Shown: positions 37,492 through 48,265, numbered from the stretch's first letter. The stretch: DNA of 64,000 nucleotides from Flavobacterium supellecticarium (GCF_004801375.1 NZ_SSNZ01000001.1:62001-126000), one strand, 5' to 3'. Program-made: numbers and translations. The notes: generated by a model from the letters alone, not told the origin.

Positions 37492-39762
37492 ATGAAAAAT
37501 TTTAAAAACAGCTTTTTTTATTTCGGCGTATTGGGAGTCGCTTTTGCGGCTATGTATTGGACTGTCCAAAACGGAAAGGTTCTGGAAAGTGGCCGTCATA
37601 TTGTATTGCCCAATTCCGGGAATAGCCAATGGCAGGAATTTTTAGCATCTCTGATTCATAATCTGACACATCCGTTGGCGATTTTATTAGCACAAATTGT
37701 GACCATTGTTTTTGTGGCGCGTTTATTCGGAGAGTTATGTAAAAAAATAGGCCAACCAATGGTTATTGGTGAGATCCTGGCCGGTATTGTCTTAGGTCCT
37801 TCGCTTGTGGGAACCTATTTCCCGGAGTTTTCCAATTTATTATTTCCAGAAGCCTCATTAGGGAATTTACAGTTCCTGAGTCAGATCGGATTAATTCTTT
37901 TTATGTTTGTGGTCGGGATGGAACTCGATCTGAAAGTACTCCAAAATAAAGCCAAAGAAGCAGTAGTTATCAGCCATGCGAGTATCGTGATTCCGTTTAC
38001 CCTCGGGATGGTTCTGGCTTATTTTATTTACACCCAATTTGCCCCGGATGGTGTAGAATTCCTTTCGTTTGCTTTGTTTACCGGTATCGCAATGAGTATT
38101 ACGGCTTTCCCGGTATTGGCACGTATTGTACAGGAAAGAGGATTACACCGAACCAAACTTGGCGCCATGGTAATTACCTGTGCCGCAGCCGACGATATTA
38201 CGGCCTGGTGTATTCTGGCCGCTGTAATCGCAATCGTTAAGGCCGGTTCGTTTTTAAGTTCCTTATATATTATAGCATTGGCGATTATCTATGTGATTCT
38301 AATGCTAAAAGTGGTGCGCCCGTTCCTAAAAAGAATCGGGGAATTGTACACCAGTAAAGAAAGCATTACCAAATCGGTTGTGGCAATATTTTTCCTGACA
38401 TTATTAATTTCATCCTATGCTACGGAAGTAATCGGTATCCATGCTTTATTCGGAGCTTTTATGGCCGGAGCGATTATGCCGGACAATATGCGTTTTCGAA
38501 ATATCTTTATCGAAAAAGTGGAAGACGTTTCGCAGGTAATGTTACTACCGTTGTTTTTCGTTTTTACCGGATTACGTACGCAAATCGGACTTTTGGATGA
38601 TCCGTATTTATGGAAAATCTGTGGTTTGATTGTATTGGTAGCGGTTGTTGGAAAATTTGTAGGAAGTACAATAACAGCCAGATTTGTAGGTCAGAACTGG
38701 CGTGATAGTCTAATGATCGGCGCGCTGATGAATACCAGAGGATTGATGGAGCTGGTCGTGTTAAATATCGGATATGATTTAGGGGTGTTAAAACCGGAAA
38801 TCTTTGCGATGATGGTTATCATGGCTTTGGCTACGACCTTAATGACCGGACCGGCTTTAGATTTGATCAATTTCATATTCAAGACCAAAGACGAGATTAT
38901 CCCGGCTGAAATCAGTCAGGTAAGTAAATATAAGGTATTGGTGTCGTTCGATACGCCAGAAGAAGGAAAAGGTTTATTACGACTTGCGAATACTTTTGTT
39001 AAGAAGATGAAGAAAAATGCGATGGTTACGGCCATGCATATTCCGTCGAGTAACGAAGTACATCCCTTTAATGTGGAAGAATTCGAAGAACAATGTTTTA
39101 AACCGGTATTAGCCGAATCAAAAGAGTTAAAACAAAAGGTGACTACCTTGTTTAAAACCTCAACCGACGTGGATTCGGATATTATTGAAGTGTCTAATAA
39201 AGGTGAATTTGACCTGGTTTTGGTCGCTTTAGGACAATCTATTTTTGAAGGCACACTATTGGGGAAAATTCTTGGTTTTACAACCCGTATCATCAATCCG
39301 GAAAACCTGTTGAATAAGTTTACCGGTAAGGAAAAACTATTCGAAAATTCACCGTTTGACGAGCGAACCGAACAGATTCTGGCAAAAACAGAAGTTCCGG
39401 TTGGGGTGTTGGTGAACAAAAATTTTGAAAAAGCCGATCGCGTTTTTGTAACCTTATTTGATGATTCCGATGCTTTCCTGATCGAATATGCCCAAAAGCT
39501 GATCGCAAATGTCGAATCGCAGGTAACGGTGCTGGATGTGGTTGGAAATATTAAAAATAATGCGACGATTAAAGAAGGTATCCGCGCTATCGAACAACAG
39601 GCGCCCAATCATATTAAGTTGTTAAACGAACGCAAAATCGAAAAAGACTTTTTACAGGATCAAGATTTGATGATCATTAGTGTTGACAGTTGGAAAAAAC
39701 TGGTAGAATCCAGAAGTACCTGGCTTAACAACACACCATCACTTCTAATCTTAAAACCTTAA
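37492..39762 (+). CDS. Kef-type cation:proton antiporter (CPA2) with C-terminal cytoplasmic domain
   Basis: A 756-residue membrane protein. After an N-terminal helix it has the Na+/H+ exchanger domain (about 65-465) with about 12 helices. [19 protein letters not shown] is a family hallmark, and the Asp pair in [11 protein letters not shown] is the ion site. Residues about 480-756 are cytoplasmic and look like a tandem universal-stress-type fold. It should exchange K+ or Na+ for H+. It lies next to a LytTR response regulator, and a candidate LytTR operator stands about 90 bp upstream. Confidence 0.88.
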   Translation: MKNFKNSFFYFGVLGVAFAAMYWTVQNGKVLESGRHIVLPNSGNSQWQEFLASLIHNLTHPLAILLAQIVTIVFVARLFGELCKKIGQPMVIGEILAGIVLGPSLVGTYFPEFSNLLFPEASLGNLQFLSQIGLILFMFVVGMELDLKVLQNKAKEAVVISHASIVIPFTLGMVLAYFIYTQFAPDGVEFLSFALFTGIAMSITAFPVLARIVQERGLHRTKLGAMVITCAAADDITAWCILAAVIAIVKAGSFLSSLYIIALAIIYVILMLKVVRPFLKRIGELYTSKESITKSVVAIFFLTLLISSYATEVIGIHALFGAFMAGAIMPDNMRFRNIFIEKVEDVSQVMLLPLFFVFTGLRTQIGLLDDPYLWKICGLIVLVAVVGKFVGSTITARFVGQNWRDSLMIGALMNTRGLMELVVLNIGYDLGVLKPEIFAMMVIMALATTLMTGPALDLINFIFKTKDEIIPAEISQVSKYKVLVSFDTPEEGKGLLRLANTFVKKMKKNAMVTAMHIPSSNEVHPFNVEEFEEQCFKPVLAESKELKQKVTTLFKTSTDVDSDIIEVSNKGEFDLVLVALGQSIFEGTLLGKILGFTTRIINPENLLNKFTGKEKLFENSPFDERTEQILAKTEVPVGVLVNKNFEKADRVFVTLFDDSDAFLIEYAQKLIANVESQVTVLDVVGNIKNNATIKEGIRAIEQQAPNHIKLLNERKIEKDFLQDQDLMIISVDSWKKLVESRSTWLNNTPSLLILKP

Positions 39763-39799
39763 AAAGAAGTTAAGAATTTAAAATACCGTTGGCAAATTG

Positions 39800-39807
39800 T
39801 ATTTTTG
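39800..39807 (+). promoter_or_regulatory. -7 element of the HMA-AraC gene
   Basis: TATTTTTG is an exact match ending 16 bp before the ATG at 39824. Confidence 0.55.
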
Positions 39808-39823
39808 ACAGTAAATTTAGAAT

Positions 39824-40384
39824 ATGAAAATAGCTGTTAAAAATATGGTTTGCCAACGTTGCGTTTTGGCGGTTACCCAAATCCTGGATCAAATGGAGCT
39901 TCCGTACCAACAGGTTACGATGGGGGAAGTGATACTTTCGGATTCTGTTTCGGAAGAAAAAAGGCAACAGTTTTCGGATGCTTTGGAGGCGATTGGTTTC
40001 GAGATTATCGATGACAAACGCAAGCAGCTTATTGAAAAAGTAAAAACGACGATTATCAACTTTATTCACCACGATCAGGAAAAAACAAAACTGACGGTGT
40101 CGGAGTTTCTATCGGATAAAGTACAATACGATTATAATTACCTGAGTAGTCTTTTTTCGGAAATGGAAGGGATTACGATCGAAAAATATCTGATCAATCA
40201 AAAGATCGAAAAAGTAAAGGAACTGATTGTTTACGATGAATTGTCGCTAAAACAAATTGCTGATCAGTTAGGTTACAGTAGTGTGGCCTATCTGAGTAAT
40301 CAGTTTAAAAAAGTAACAGGATTAACACCATCACACTTTAAGAACATTCGCTCAGAGAAACGAATTCCGTTAGACAAAGTGTAA
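39824..40384 (+). CDS. HMA-AraC fusion regulator, candidate copper sensor
   Basis: A 186-residue protein. The N-terminal 65 residues have the length and pattern of a heavy-metal-associated (HMA) domain, with C10 and C13 in MVCQRC. Residues about 80-180 are an AraC-type DNA-binding domain with two helix-turn-helix units (SLKQIADQLGYSSVAYLSNQFKKV, written here in two parts by family, is the second). The gene stands directly before copA. A one-component regulator that senses Cu(I) through the CxxC and activates copA is the natural reading; that is inference. Confidence 0.8.
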   Translation: MKIAVKNMVCQRCVLAVTQILDQMELPYQQVTMGEVILSDSVSEEKRQQFSDALEAIGFEIIDDKRKQLIEKVKTTIINFIHHDQEKTKLTVSEFLSDKVQYDYNYLSSLFSEMEGITIEKYLINQKIEKVKELIVYDELSLKQIADQLGYSSVAYLSNQFKKVTGLTPSHFKNIRSEKRIPLDKV

Positions 40385-40385
40385 A

Positions 40386-40414
40386 TCTTACAACTCCATT
40401 ATAAAATTCTACAA
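40386..40414 (+). promoter_or_regulatory. Candidate AraC-type operator in front of copA
   Basis: TCTTACAA (40386-40393) and TTCTACAA (40407-40414) form an imperfect direct repeat with a 21-bp period. The downstream half ends 22 bp before the copA -7 element, so it abuts the -33 region, as for AraC-type activators. Confidence 0.5.
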
Positions 40415-40436
40415 TAGTTTTCTGCTCATTCCGGTC

Positions 40437-40444
40437 TAACTTTG
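40437..40444 (+). promoter_or_regulatory. -7 element of copA
   Basis: TAACTTTG is an exact TAnnTTTG match 23 bp before the copA ATG. No -33 TTG is present. Confidence 0.6.
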
Positions 40445-40467
40445 TTCTAACAAAAACAAATAACGAT

Positions 40468-42672
40468 ATGGAAGCCATCACTAAAAATTTTCCGGTAACC
40501 GGGATGACCTGTGCTTCATGTGCGGTAAGCGTGGAGAGTATGTTGAAACATCAGAAAGGTGTTATCGATGCCGCTGTTAATTATGCGAATGCCTCTGCCA
40601 AAATAGAATACGATTCGAATGTTGCTTCACTCGAGGATTTTAAAAAAGCAATGCAAGCCATTGGTTACGATATGATCATTGAAGAAGATGGCAATGTAAA
40701 CGAGCTAGTCGAAACCCAACAAAAAAATCATTACGAAGAACTAAAAAAGAAAACGATAGGAGCGTCGCTATTAACCCTTCCGGTTTTTATCATCGGGATG
40801 TTTTTTATGGATATGCCCTATGGAAATGAAATCATGTGGTTTTTTGCCACGCCGGTTTTGTTCTGGTACGGAAAAGATTTCTTTATAAATGCATGGAGAC
40901 AGTTAAAACACCGTTCGGCCAATATGGATACCTTGGTCGCATTAAGTACCGGTATCGCCTATGTTTTTAGTGTTTTTAATACCCTTTTTGCCGATTTCTG
41001 GCATCAAAGAGGACTACATGCGCATGTTTATTTTGAAGCGGCTACTGTCGTGATCGCGTTTATTCTTTTGGGTAAATTACTGGAAGAAAAGGCTAAAGGA
41101 AATACCGCTTCGGCAATTAAAAAACTGATGGGTTTACAACCCAAAACAGTAACCGTGGTAAAAGACAATGGGGAGTTTGTGGAAGCGCCAATCGAATCGA
41201 TTGTATTGGACGATCTGATTCTGGTAAAACCCGGAGAAAAAATCGCTGTAGATGGAGAAGTGGTTTCCGGTAGTTCGTTTGTTGACGAAAGTATGATTTC
41301 CGGTGAGCCGGTTCCGGTTGAAAAGGGAATCGGAACGACTGTTTTTGCCGGAACACTCAACCAAAAAGGAAGTTTACAGTTTCGGGCACGGAAAGTAGGC
41401 GGAGATACCTTACTGGCACATATCATTAAAATGGTACAGAATGCACAGGGTAGTAAAGCACCGGTTCAAAAACTGGTCGATAAAATTGCCGGGATATTTG
41501 TACCGATTGTGGTCGGAATTTCGATCCTTACCTTAATCGTATGGTTGATTTTCGGAGGTGAAAACGGATTTACCCAAGGCTTAATGGCGATGGTAACGGT
41601 ATTGGTAATTGCCTGTCCGTGTGCGTTGGGATTGGCTACACCAACGGCTATTATGGTTGGTGTTGGAAAAGGAGCCGAACAGGGAATTCTGATAAAAGAT
41701 GCCGAAAGTCTGGAATTGGCTCAAAAAGTGGATACCATCATTTTGGATAAAACCGGGACGATTACCGAAGGAAAACCAAAAGTGACGGCTACAAAATGGT
41801 TACACGATAAGGCAGCTAAAGCTGCGGTCTTAAAAACGATTGAAAAACAATCCGAACATCCATTAGCGCAGGCGGTGGTCGAGGAATATGCTTTATTGGA
41901 TACTATTGGTCTGGATCATTTTGAGAGCATTACCGGATTTGGCGTAAAAGCAACAGCCGGTGGCGAAACCTATTTTGTTGGAAATCAAAAATTGATGGAA
42001 AATGAAAAGATTCGCATTTCAGAAGAATTACAGCGATTTGCAGACGAATATTACCAAAATGCAGCTACCGTTTTGTTTTTTGGTTCGACTCAGGAAGTAC
42101 TGGCTGTTATAGCGGTTCAGGATGCGATAAAACCAACATCGTTAAAGGCTATCGAAGATTTACAACGGGACGGTATTGAGGTTATTATGCTAACCGGGGA
42201 TAATCAGGCAACGGCAGAAGCGGTGTCAAAACAATTAAATATTAAACGCTACAAAGCCGGAGTATTACCACAGGATAAATCGGATTTTGTTAAGCAATTG
42301 CAACACGAAGGTCGCGTGGTGGCTATGGTTGGTGACGGAATTAACGACAGTGCGGCACTGGCACAGGCCAATGTAAGTATTGCGATGGGTAAAGGATCGG
42401 ATATTGCGATGGATGTGGCACATATGACAATCATTTCGTCCGATCTGAAAAAAATTCCGGTGGCGATTCACTTGTCAAAGCAAACCGTAAAAACAATCAA
42501 ACAAAACCTGTTTTGGGCGTTTATCTATAACGTTATCGGAATTCCGATTGCCGCCGGCGTATTGTTCCCGATTAACGGATTTTTACTAAACCCGATGATT
42601 GCCGGAGCAGCCATGGCAATGAGTTCCGTGAGTGTGGTGAGTAACAGTTTACTTTTAAAATTTAAAAAATAA
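40468..42672 (+). CDS. copA: Copper-exporting P-type ATPase
   Basis: A 734-residue P1B-type ATPase. It has one HMA domain with GMTCASC (C15, C18), eight membrane helices, and the CPC site in [13 protein letters not shown]. The phosphorylation motif DKTGTITEG, the HP locus in [12 protein letters not shown] and [10 protein letters not shown] are all present. It exports Cu(I) from the cytoplasm. It lies between an HMA-AraC regulator and an HMA chaperone gene (5 bp downstream), a copper-homeostasis unit separate from the cbb3 ccoI. Confidence 0.93.
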   Translation: MEAITKNFPVTGMTCASCAVSVESMLKHQKGVIDAAVNYANASAKIEYDSNVASLEDFKKAMQAIGYDMIIEEDGNVNELVETQQKNHYEELKKKTIGASLLTLPVFIIGMFFMDMPYGNEIMWFFATPVLFWYGKDFFINAWRQLKHRSANMDTLVALSTGIAYVFSVFNTLFADFWHQRGLHAHVYFEAATVVIAFILLGKLLEEKAKGNTASAIKKLMGLQPKTVTVVKDNGEFVEAPIESIVLDDLILVKPGEKIAVDGEVVSGSSFVDESMISGEPVPVEKGIGTTVFAGTLNQKGSLQFRARKVGGDTLLAHIIKMVQNAQGSKAPVQKLVDKIAGIFVPIVVGISILTLIVWLIFGGENGFTQGLMAMVTVLVIACPCALGLATPTAIMVGVGKGAEQGILIKDAESLELAQKVDTIILDKTGTITEGKPKVTATKWLHDKAAKAAVLKTIEKQSEHPLAQAVVEEYALLDTIGLDHFESITGFGVKATAGGETYFVGNQKLMENEKIRISEELQRFADEYYQNAATVLFFGSTQEVLAVIAVQDAIKPTSLKAIEDLQRDGIEVIMLTGDNQATAEAVSKQLNIKRYKAGVLPQDKSDFVKQLQHEGRVVAMVGDGINDSAALAQANVSIAMGKGSDIAMDVAHMTIISSDLKKIPVAIHLSKQTVKTIKQNLFWAFIYNVIGIPIAAGVLFPINGFLLNPMIAGAAMAMSSVSVVSNSLLLKFKK

Positions 42673-42677
42673 ATACA

Positions 42678-42893
42678 ATGAAAACGATGAAATTTAAAAC
42701 CAATATTAAATGTGCCGGATGTATCGAAAAAGTAACTCCGGTTTTAAATCCGCTTGTCGGTTCGGATAACTGGAAAGTAGATACCGAAAACCCGCAAAAG
42801 ATACTAACAATTAACAGCGATACAGTTTCGGAAGCTACTTTAACGGAACAATTAAAAAATGTAGGTTATATCATCGAAAAAGTAACCGAATAA
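42678..42893 (+). CDS. Small HMA-domain protein, candidate copper chaperone
   Basis: A 71-residue HMA domain with the metal site CAGC (C12, C15). It starts 5 bp after copA and is surely cotranscribed. Such proteins carry Cu(I) to or from the ATPase. It lacks the Met-x-Cys opening of CopZ (KCAGC here), so affinity may differ. Confidence 0.85.
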   Translation: MKTMKFKTNIKCAGCIEKVTPVLNPLVGSDNWKVDTENPQKILTINSDTVSEATLTEQLKNVGYIIEKVTE

Positions 42894-42931
42894 AAAAACA
42901 GCTGTCGGATTCTTATGATCTGACAGCTGTT
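42892..42931 (-). terminator. Terminator of the M28 peptidase gene
   Basis: A 14-bp stem (one G-U) of 42897-42910 with 42918-42931, followed on the minus strand by a run of seven T. On the plus strand there is no T-run. Confidence 0.75.
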
Positions 42932-42998
42932 CCGGATTAATCTTTAATTTGTACACCTGATCTGTTTTTAAAATGGGTCGGGTGTTTTTATTTGGGAT

Positions 42999-44021
42999 TT
43001 ATTCACCGTTTTTATCCACTACGATACGGTTAGGGCGATTGGCCAGTTCCCATGCGGTAGCAAAAGCCAGTTTGGCTCTTTTTTCCAGTAAGTCGTACTC
43101 AATTTTGTCCGGAGTATCACCCGGTTGGTGGTAATCTTCATGAACACCATTAAAGAAAAAGATCGCCGGTACACCGTGTTTGGCAAAGTTATAATGGTCG
43201 GAACGGTAATAGATTTGCTCCGGATCGTTGCGGTCGTTGTATTTGTAATCCAACAACAGGTTTACATATTTTTTATTCGCTTCCTCATTGATGTTATGCA
43301 AATCCGTACTCAAACGGTCGGAACCGATCACATATACATAATTGCCATTGTCTTTATGTGCCGGATCGCGTCGTCCGATCATATCGATATTGATATCGGC
43401 AATCGTATTTTTTAACGGAAATAACGGATGTTCGGAATAGTAACGGGATCCGTGTAATCCGTGTTCTTCTCCGGTAACATGAAGGAAAAGGATCGAACGT
43501 TTTGGACCGTGGCCGGCTTTTTTGGCATCCATAAAGGCCTGAGCGATTTCCAGTAAGGCTACCGTTCCGGAACCATCGTCATCGGCGCCATTGTAAATTT
43601 CTCCGTTTTTCATTCCTACGTGATCATAATGTGCGGAAATCACCAACACTTCATCCGGCTTTTCAGAACCTTCAATATAGGCCCAGATATTTTCCGAGTC
43701 TCCTAATTTAGGACTAAAGGGACGTGCCATAAATTCGGACGGAACTTTCTGGTAAAAACCATCGGCTCCTTTTGGATAGGAAATCCCCATTTTTTTATAT
43801 TCGGCAATCAGGTATTCACCGGCTTTTTTCTGTCCCGGTGTGCCGGTATCTCGTCCTTGCATCTCGTCGGAAGCTACAATATAAAGGTGTTTTTTTAACT
43901 CGTCTTTATTAATTGTATTCATATACCTGGATACATAATCCTTGGAAGCGCTGGTTTTTTGAGTAGAACAGCTGCTTAAAAACAGGGAAAGTGCGAAGCC
44001 GCAAAGCAATATTTTTTTCAT
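42999..44021 (-). CDS. M28 family zinc metallopeptidase, lipoprotein
   Basis: A 340-residue exported peptidase with a lipobox (LSSC18). The two-zinc site is complete: His in ISAHYDHVG, Asp in NGADDDGSG, Glu pair in VTGEEHGLHG, Asp in NIDMIGRRD and His in EDYHQPGD. Members are aminopeptidases. It stands alone, oriented toward the copper block, with its own terminator. Confidence 0.92.
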   Translation of the reverse strand: MKKILLCGFALSLFLSSCSTQKTSASKDYVSRYMNTINKDELKKHLYIVASDEMQGRDTGTPGQKKAGEYLIAEYKKMGISYPKGADGFYQKVPSEFMARPFSPKLGDSENIWAYIEGSEKPDEVLVISAHYDHVGMKNGEIYNGADDDGSGTVALLEIAQAFMDAKKAGHGPKRSILFLHVTGEEHGLHGSRYYSEHPLFPLKNTIADINIDMIGRRDPAHKDNGNYVYVIGSDRLSTDLHNINEEANKKYVNLLLDYKYNDRNDPEQIYYRSDHYNFAKHGVPAIFFFNGVHEDYHQPGDTPDKIEYDLLEKRAKLAFATAWELANRPNRIVVDKNGE

Positions 44022-44136
44022 TGGTTCTGGAGTTGTAGGTTGTATGCTTATTTATAGGTAGCCTAAAATACTATTTTGTTTCAATTGAAAAGTAAATTTT
44101 ATTTATTATTTATTTTTAGCGGTAAAAAAATAAATA

Positions 44137-44799
44137 CTAATCAAAGCATTCCATTAATAGTAAATCTCCGGATTCGTGTTCGATACACACCAGTCCGTCT
44201 TCATGAACATGATTGCTACTTCCGGTTCGATAGCCAATGGTTAGGGTGTCGTTTTGTAACGGATAAAACAGGTTTTTCGAATGGATGCCCTGTACGGTTC
44301 CGATCGGAATTAAGGACAGTATCGTATCGGCCGGATACCATTTTTCAAACTTTTTCGGTAACAAAAATACTTTTGAATGATCGTCCAAAATTACAATCTT
44401 AAGCAGGTTGCGATAGCGGACGATATTGGTGATGTTGCTAATGGTATGATCGGCTCTTTTTCCGGTGGCCCAAACCACGTTAACAGCCGGTATTTTTCGT
44501 TCGATAAGATAGTCAAAGGCCTTTTCCAGATCGGTTTTGTCCTGATCGGGCGTATGAACAATTTCTATTGGGTATTGGGACTGACGGTAAAATTCCGCAT
44601 CAAAATTCCGGTCAAAATCGCCTAAGAGTACGTCGACTTTGATTCCCAGATCCAGAACGCGTTCGATAGCCGAGTCGAGCACGATAACTAAAGGTGACCA
44701 TTCCAGTAGCTGTCCGAGCAATTCGTCGTTACAGGGCGCTCCGTTGGCAATAATTAAGGCCGGTTCCTGGTCGTCGCGGACAATATGGTGTGAAGACAT
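44137..44799 (-). CDS. Thiamine pyrophosphokinase (thiamine diphosphokinase)
   Basis: A 220-residue enzyme that converts thiamine to thiamine diphosphate with ATP. Seen are the family motifs LLGDFDRNF (about 59-67) and HTPDQDKTDLEKAF (about 82-95), the ATGKRADHT segment, and a C-terminal beta sandwich ending in a strand of hydrophobic residues. No thiamine riboswitch is seen; the space to its -7 box is about 20 bp. It is the only thiamine gene here. Confidence 0.9.
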   Translation of the reverse strand: MSSHHIVRDDQEPALIIANGAPCNDELLGQLLEWSPLVIVLDSAIERVLDLGIKVDVLLGDFDRNFDAEFYRQSQYPIEIVHTPDQDKTDLEKAFDYLIERKIPAVNVVWATGKRADHTISNITNIVRYRNLLKIVILDDHSKVFLLPKKFEKWYPADTILSLIPIGTVQGIHSKNLFYPLQNDTLTIGYRTGSSNHVHEDGLVCIEHESGDLLLMECFD

Positions 44800-44820
44800 T
44801 TGTTTGCTTTTGAGTTATTC

Positions 44821-44828
44821 CAAAAGTA
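44821..44828 (-). promoter_or_regulatory. -7 element of the thiamine pyrophosphokinase gene
   Basis: Read on the minus strand, TACTTTTG matches the consensus 21 bp before the ATG at 44799. Confidence 0.5.
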
Positions 44829-44844
44829 AGCAATGATTTTAAAA

Positions 44845-44878
44845 CAAAAAAGACAACCGGTGAAAGTTGTCTTTTTGA
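44845..44878 (-). terminator. Terminator after the DUF4249 gene
   Basis: AAAAAGACAAC pairs with GTTGTCTTTTT around a 9-nt loop; the minus strand has a run of T after it. Confidence 0.8.
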
Positions 44879-44881
44879 TTT

Positions 44882-45697
44882 TTATTGAACGGTATAAGTG
44901 GTTTCGTCGACTTCCGACAGGCTAAAATACCCGAGGGGATAGTTGGCCTGATTGTTTTGGTTGATCACATTACCACGTACGGTAGCCGGTGGTGTTTGGA
45001 ACGGCCCGCCACCGCCTTGTGCCACATTAATCAGAATGTTCATATAATTGTAATATTGTCTGGAAATCCCCATTAAACGGATGTTTACGTTATCGTTGGC
45101 TTTCAGATCTTCGTGCGAATAAATATCGAAAGTCGTATTTCCCTGTACAAAACGGTCGTCGCTGGCACGGAAAACAGCCAGAGTATTATTGCGAATATAA
45201 CGGAATAAATAGTAATTGTCTTCGTCTCCGGGATCGTTATAATAGGTTTTTAACTCAATCTGATCACCGGTAAAACCACCATCGTTTTTCTGTTCGATAT
45301 TTAGAATACTGGCTACGCTTTTTAAGGTTTCGGTCGCTTTATAGGTTACCCCATTGCTAACGATGGTTAGGGTGTAGGTTTCTCCTAAAACCGGTTGGAA
45401 ATTGGTACAGATATATTCACCAGGTACGGCTTCCAAAAAGTTAAAGTCAACGTTACTACTGTTGGTTACGACCACTGTGGCACCGCTTACTTTCGGAATT
45501 TCCGTACCGAAATAATCGGCGGTGGTGGTTAAATAGATTACCTGATTATTGCCCGTTGTGCCTTTAATCCAGTTAAGAGCGGCATCCACAACCAGGCGGG
45601 GCGGAGCAGTGTCCAGTTTAACGTCAACAACTTCTTCGCAGCTATTCAGCATCAGAATAGTAAACAGGAATGTAAAATATTTTAATATCGTTTTCAT
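44882..45697 (-). CDS. DUF4249 domain lipoprotein
   Basis: A 271-residue lipoprotein (lipobox LNSC about residue 19) with the DUF4249 layout: an early PRLVVDAAL strand and a beta-sandwich of Ig-like type. It lies 24 bp after a TonB-dependent receptor gene, the standard pairing for this family in Bacteroidetes. It is probably the surface-exposed partner of that receptor; substrate unknown. Confidence 0.88.
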   Translation of the reverse strand: MKTILKYFTFLFTILMLNSCEEVVDVKLDTAPPRLVVDAALNWIKGTTGNNQVIYLTTTADYFGTEIPKVSGATVVVTNSSNVDFNFLEAVPGEYICTNFQPVLGETYTLTIVSNGVTYKATETLKSVASILNIEQKNDGGFTGDQIELKTYYNDPGDEDNYYLFRYIRNNTLAVFRASDDRFVQGNTTFDIYSHEDLKANDNVNIRLMGISRQYYNYMNILINVAQGGGGPFQTPPATVRGNVINQNNQANYPLGYFSLSEVDETTYTVQ

Positions 45698-45721
45698 AAT
45701 GATAGAATCTTAATTGAAACT

Positions 45722-48088
45722 TTAGAATTTGAAGTTATACGTTACAGATGGTACGATCCCGAAAATAGATAGTTTTATCGCTTCGTTTCGGGCTGTATCC
45801 TCATTTTGACGGAAACTGATTGATGCTGCATTTTTGCGGCTGTACAGGTTGTAAATACTAAAGACCCATTCGCCCTGCCATCCTTTTTTCTTTTCCGGTT
45901 TTGGCGTATAGGTTGCCGATACATCCAGATGGTGGTATAACGGAAGGTTATTGTCGTTTCGCGCGCCATAACTTGGTACCGAAATTCCCTGATAAATATA
46001 TTGTCCGTTCGGATAGGTTACCGGTTGTCCGGATTGTAGTGCAAAGATGGCTCCAAATGTCCATTTTTCGGTATGGGTATACGATCCTGTGATCGAAAGG
46101 TTATGGGTTTTGTCGTATCCGGTACGGTACCAGTCACCATTGTTGATTCCGGTTTCATTTGGCGTTCTTCCCGGTGTTTGCTGTTCAGAACGGGATAAAG
46201 TATACGATACCCACCCGGTTAGTTTTCCGGTGTTTTTACGCAATAATACTTCCAAACCGTAGGCGCGGGCTTTTCCGTTTAGGATGACCTGCTCGATCGC
46301 ATTATTAGCAATCAGATCGGCTCCGTCAATATAGTCAACGCGGTTTTTGATGTTTTTGTAAAAGGTTTCTACTTCAAGGGAATATTTGTCCTCACTAAAG
46401 TTGCGGAAATAGCCAATCGCATACTGATCCAGAGTCTGTGGTTTTAAGAAATTATCACTTGGCGCCCATACGTCTAAAGGCGTAGGAGAAGCTGTGTTGG
46501 AGATCAAATGCAAATACTGACTCATCCGATTATAACTTGCTTTTACAGATTGATCATCATTTAAAGCATAGGAAACGGCTACCCGAGGTTCGAAATTATC
46601 AAAGCTGGCGATGGTTTTATTACGTCCGAAATATTCGCTGCCGGTTGGCGTCCCTTTTTCATAAATTTTCAGATCATCATTAAAGATAACGGCTTGATTG
46701 TTTTCGTAAATATTCATTTTTTGTTGTCCCAAACGGTAGAACATCGAATAGCGTAAACCATAATTAACGGAAAGATTATCCGTGATTTTTTGCTCGGCAT
46801 CAATATAGAACGAAGGTTCGAAAGCATATTTTTTATCCAATTGATCTGCGTTGATACCCGAATTTGGTTTGTTCGGTTCGATCGTTCCCGGGTTAAAATC
46901 ATAATAAATGGCGTTTACACCGTAGCTCAATTGTAGCTTATTGGATATATAATGTTTCAGATCGTATTTGAAATTGTAGTTTTTGATACCGGAATCCCAG
47001 TTAAATCCTACAAAGTCTAATGTAAGACCATAGTAATAATCACTATAGATCATCGACATATTAGAGAATAGTTTATCCGAAAACAAATGATTCCAACGTA
47101 GATTAAAAACCGTATTTCCGTATGTATTTATAAAATTACTGTTCAGATCGAATACGTCACGACCGAAATATCCGGATAAATACAGGTTGTTGTTATCGTT
47201 GAGTTTATAGCTCAATTTGGTATTCAGGTCATAAAAATAAGCCGAGTTTTTATTGTCTGTCATTTTTAGGAATAAATGAGCATATGAGGCTCTACCGGCA
47301 ACCAGGAATGATCCTCTGTCTTTTGTGATAGGGCCTTCGGCTAATAAACGACTGGAAATTAATCCGATACCGCCATTCATATGAAATTCTTTACTGTTTC
47401 CTTCTTTTTGGTAAATATCCAGAACCGAAGACAGACGACCACCGAAACGCGCCGGAATTCCGCCTTTATATAGTTTCAGATCTTTAATCGCATCGGAGTT
47501 AAAAACCGAAAAGAAACCGAAAAGGTGAGACGAATTGTAAACCGTCGCTTCGTCCAGTAAGATCAGATTCTGATCGGCCGCACCTCCACGTACGTTAAAT
47601 CCAGAGGCACCTTCGCCGGCATTGGTCACACCGGGAAGTGTCAGAATTGATTTTAAGACGTCGGTTTCTCCTAAAACAACCGGCATTTTTTTGATTTCTT
47701 TAATCGAAAGCTTGTTAACACTCATTTCCGGACGGCGGATATCCACTTTTTTCTTGTTTTCGGTAATTACAACCTCTTGCAAATCCTGTGAGTTTTCACC
47801 TAATGCGAAGTTTTTACGGGTATTTTGATCTAGGGTAATGTTTTCCTCAATACTCTGATAGCCCATATAGTTCACCTGTACGGTGTAGGTTCCTTTCGGA
47901 ACAGTAATCGAATAAAATCCATACTCGTTTGTTGTAGCCCCTGTTTGCAGGCTTTTAATGTAAACGGTTACCCCAATCAGGGTTTCGTTGTTCCGGGTAT
48001 CCGAAATGGTACCGCTTAGTGTCACTTTCTCCTGGGCAAATATGCCGACTGAGCAAAAAAACAGGCAAATAAAAAGTTTAAAGTTCAT
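45722..48088 (-). CDS. TonB-dependent receptor with carboxypeptidase-regulatory-like N-terminal domain
   Basis: A 788-residue outer-membrane receptor. Signal peptide about 1-18 (ending GIFAQ); residues about 24-100 are the CarboxypepD_reg-like domain (SGTISDTRNNETLIGVTVYI). The plug domain follows, with LTLPGVTNAGEGASGFNVRG, then a 22-strand barrel ending in TYNFKF with the terminal Phe. It imports an unknown ligand with energy from TonB. It is cotranscribed with the DUF4249 gene downstream. A TATCTTTG -7 box lies 46 bp upstream. Confidence 0.92.
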   Translation of the reverse strand: MNFKLFICLFFCSVGIFAQEKVTLSGTISDTRNNETLIGVTVYIKSLQTGATTNEYGFYSITVPKGTYTVQVNYMGYQSIEENITLDQNTRKNFALGENSQDLQEVVITENKKKVDIRRPEMSVNKLSIKEIKKMPVVLGETDVLKSILTLPGVTNAGEGASGFNVRGGAADQNLILLDEATVYNSSHLFGFFSVFNSDAIKDLKLYKGGIPARFGGRLSSVLDIYQKEGNSKEFHMNGGIGLISSRLLAEGPITKDRGSFLVAGRASYAHLFLKMTDNKNSAYFYDLNTKLSYKLNDNNNLYLSGYFGRDVFDLNSNFINTYGNTVFNLRWNHLFSDKLFSNMSMIYSDYYYGLTLDFVGFNWDSGIKNYNFKYDLKHYISNKLQLSYGVNAIYYDFNPGTIEPNKPNSGINADQLDKKYAFEPSFYIDAEQKITDNLSVNYGLRYSMFYRLGQQKMNIYENNQAVIFNDDLKIYEKGTPTGSEYFGRNKTIASFDNFEPRVAVSYALNDDQSVKASYNRMSQYLHLISNTASPTPLDVWAPSDNFLKPQTLDQYAIGYFRNFSEDKYSLEVETFYKNIKNRVDYIDGADLIANNAIEQVILNGKARAYGLEVLLRKNTGKLTGWVSYTLSRSEQQTPGRTPNETGINNGDWYRTGYDKTHNLSITGSYTHTEKWTFGAIFALQSGQPVTYPNGQYIYQGISVPSYGARNDNNLPLYHHLDVSATYTPKPEKKKGWQGEWVFSIYNLYSRKNAASISFRQNEDTARNEAIKLSIFGIVPSVTYNFKF

Positions 48089-48134
48089 TTTTTTGATAAT
48101 TGTCGTTTTTTGATTGATGATTAAAAAATTACTG

Positions 48135-48142
48135 CAAAGATA
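48135..48142 (-). promoter_or_regulatory. -7 element of the TonB receptor gene
   Basis: On the minus strand this reads TATCTTTG, an exact consensus match 46 bp before the ATG at 48088. Confidence 0.55.
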
Positions 48143-48231
48143 TCTTCTGCAAGAAAAATTAAGTTAAAATTTATATAAATTATTCGATTTATTATACTAG
48201 TGGCGTTTGTATAAAAAATAAGGCTAAGGAG

Positions 48232-48260
48232 TTGAAAATAGTCCGTTTACTCTATTTTTG
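48232..48260 (+). promoter_or_regulatory. Promoter of the second LytS-type kinase gene
   Basis: TTG (48232-48234), an 18-bp spacer and TATTTTTG (48253-48260). The -7 box ends 5 bp before the ATG, so the mRNA may have almost no leader. Confidence 0.6.
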
Positions 48261-48265
48261 TACTC

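Noticed and set aside
44076..44402. 108-codon plus-strand frame antisense to the thiamine pyrophosphokinase gene
   Set aside because: It overlaps a well-supported gene on the other strand and has no family features.
44800..44845. Thiamine riboswitch before the thiamine pyrophosphokinase gene
   Set aside because: The leader is only about 20 nt and the space is filled by a terminator; there is no THI-box sequence.
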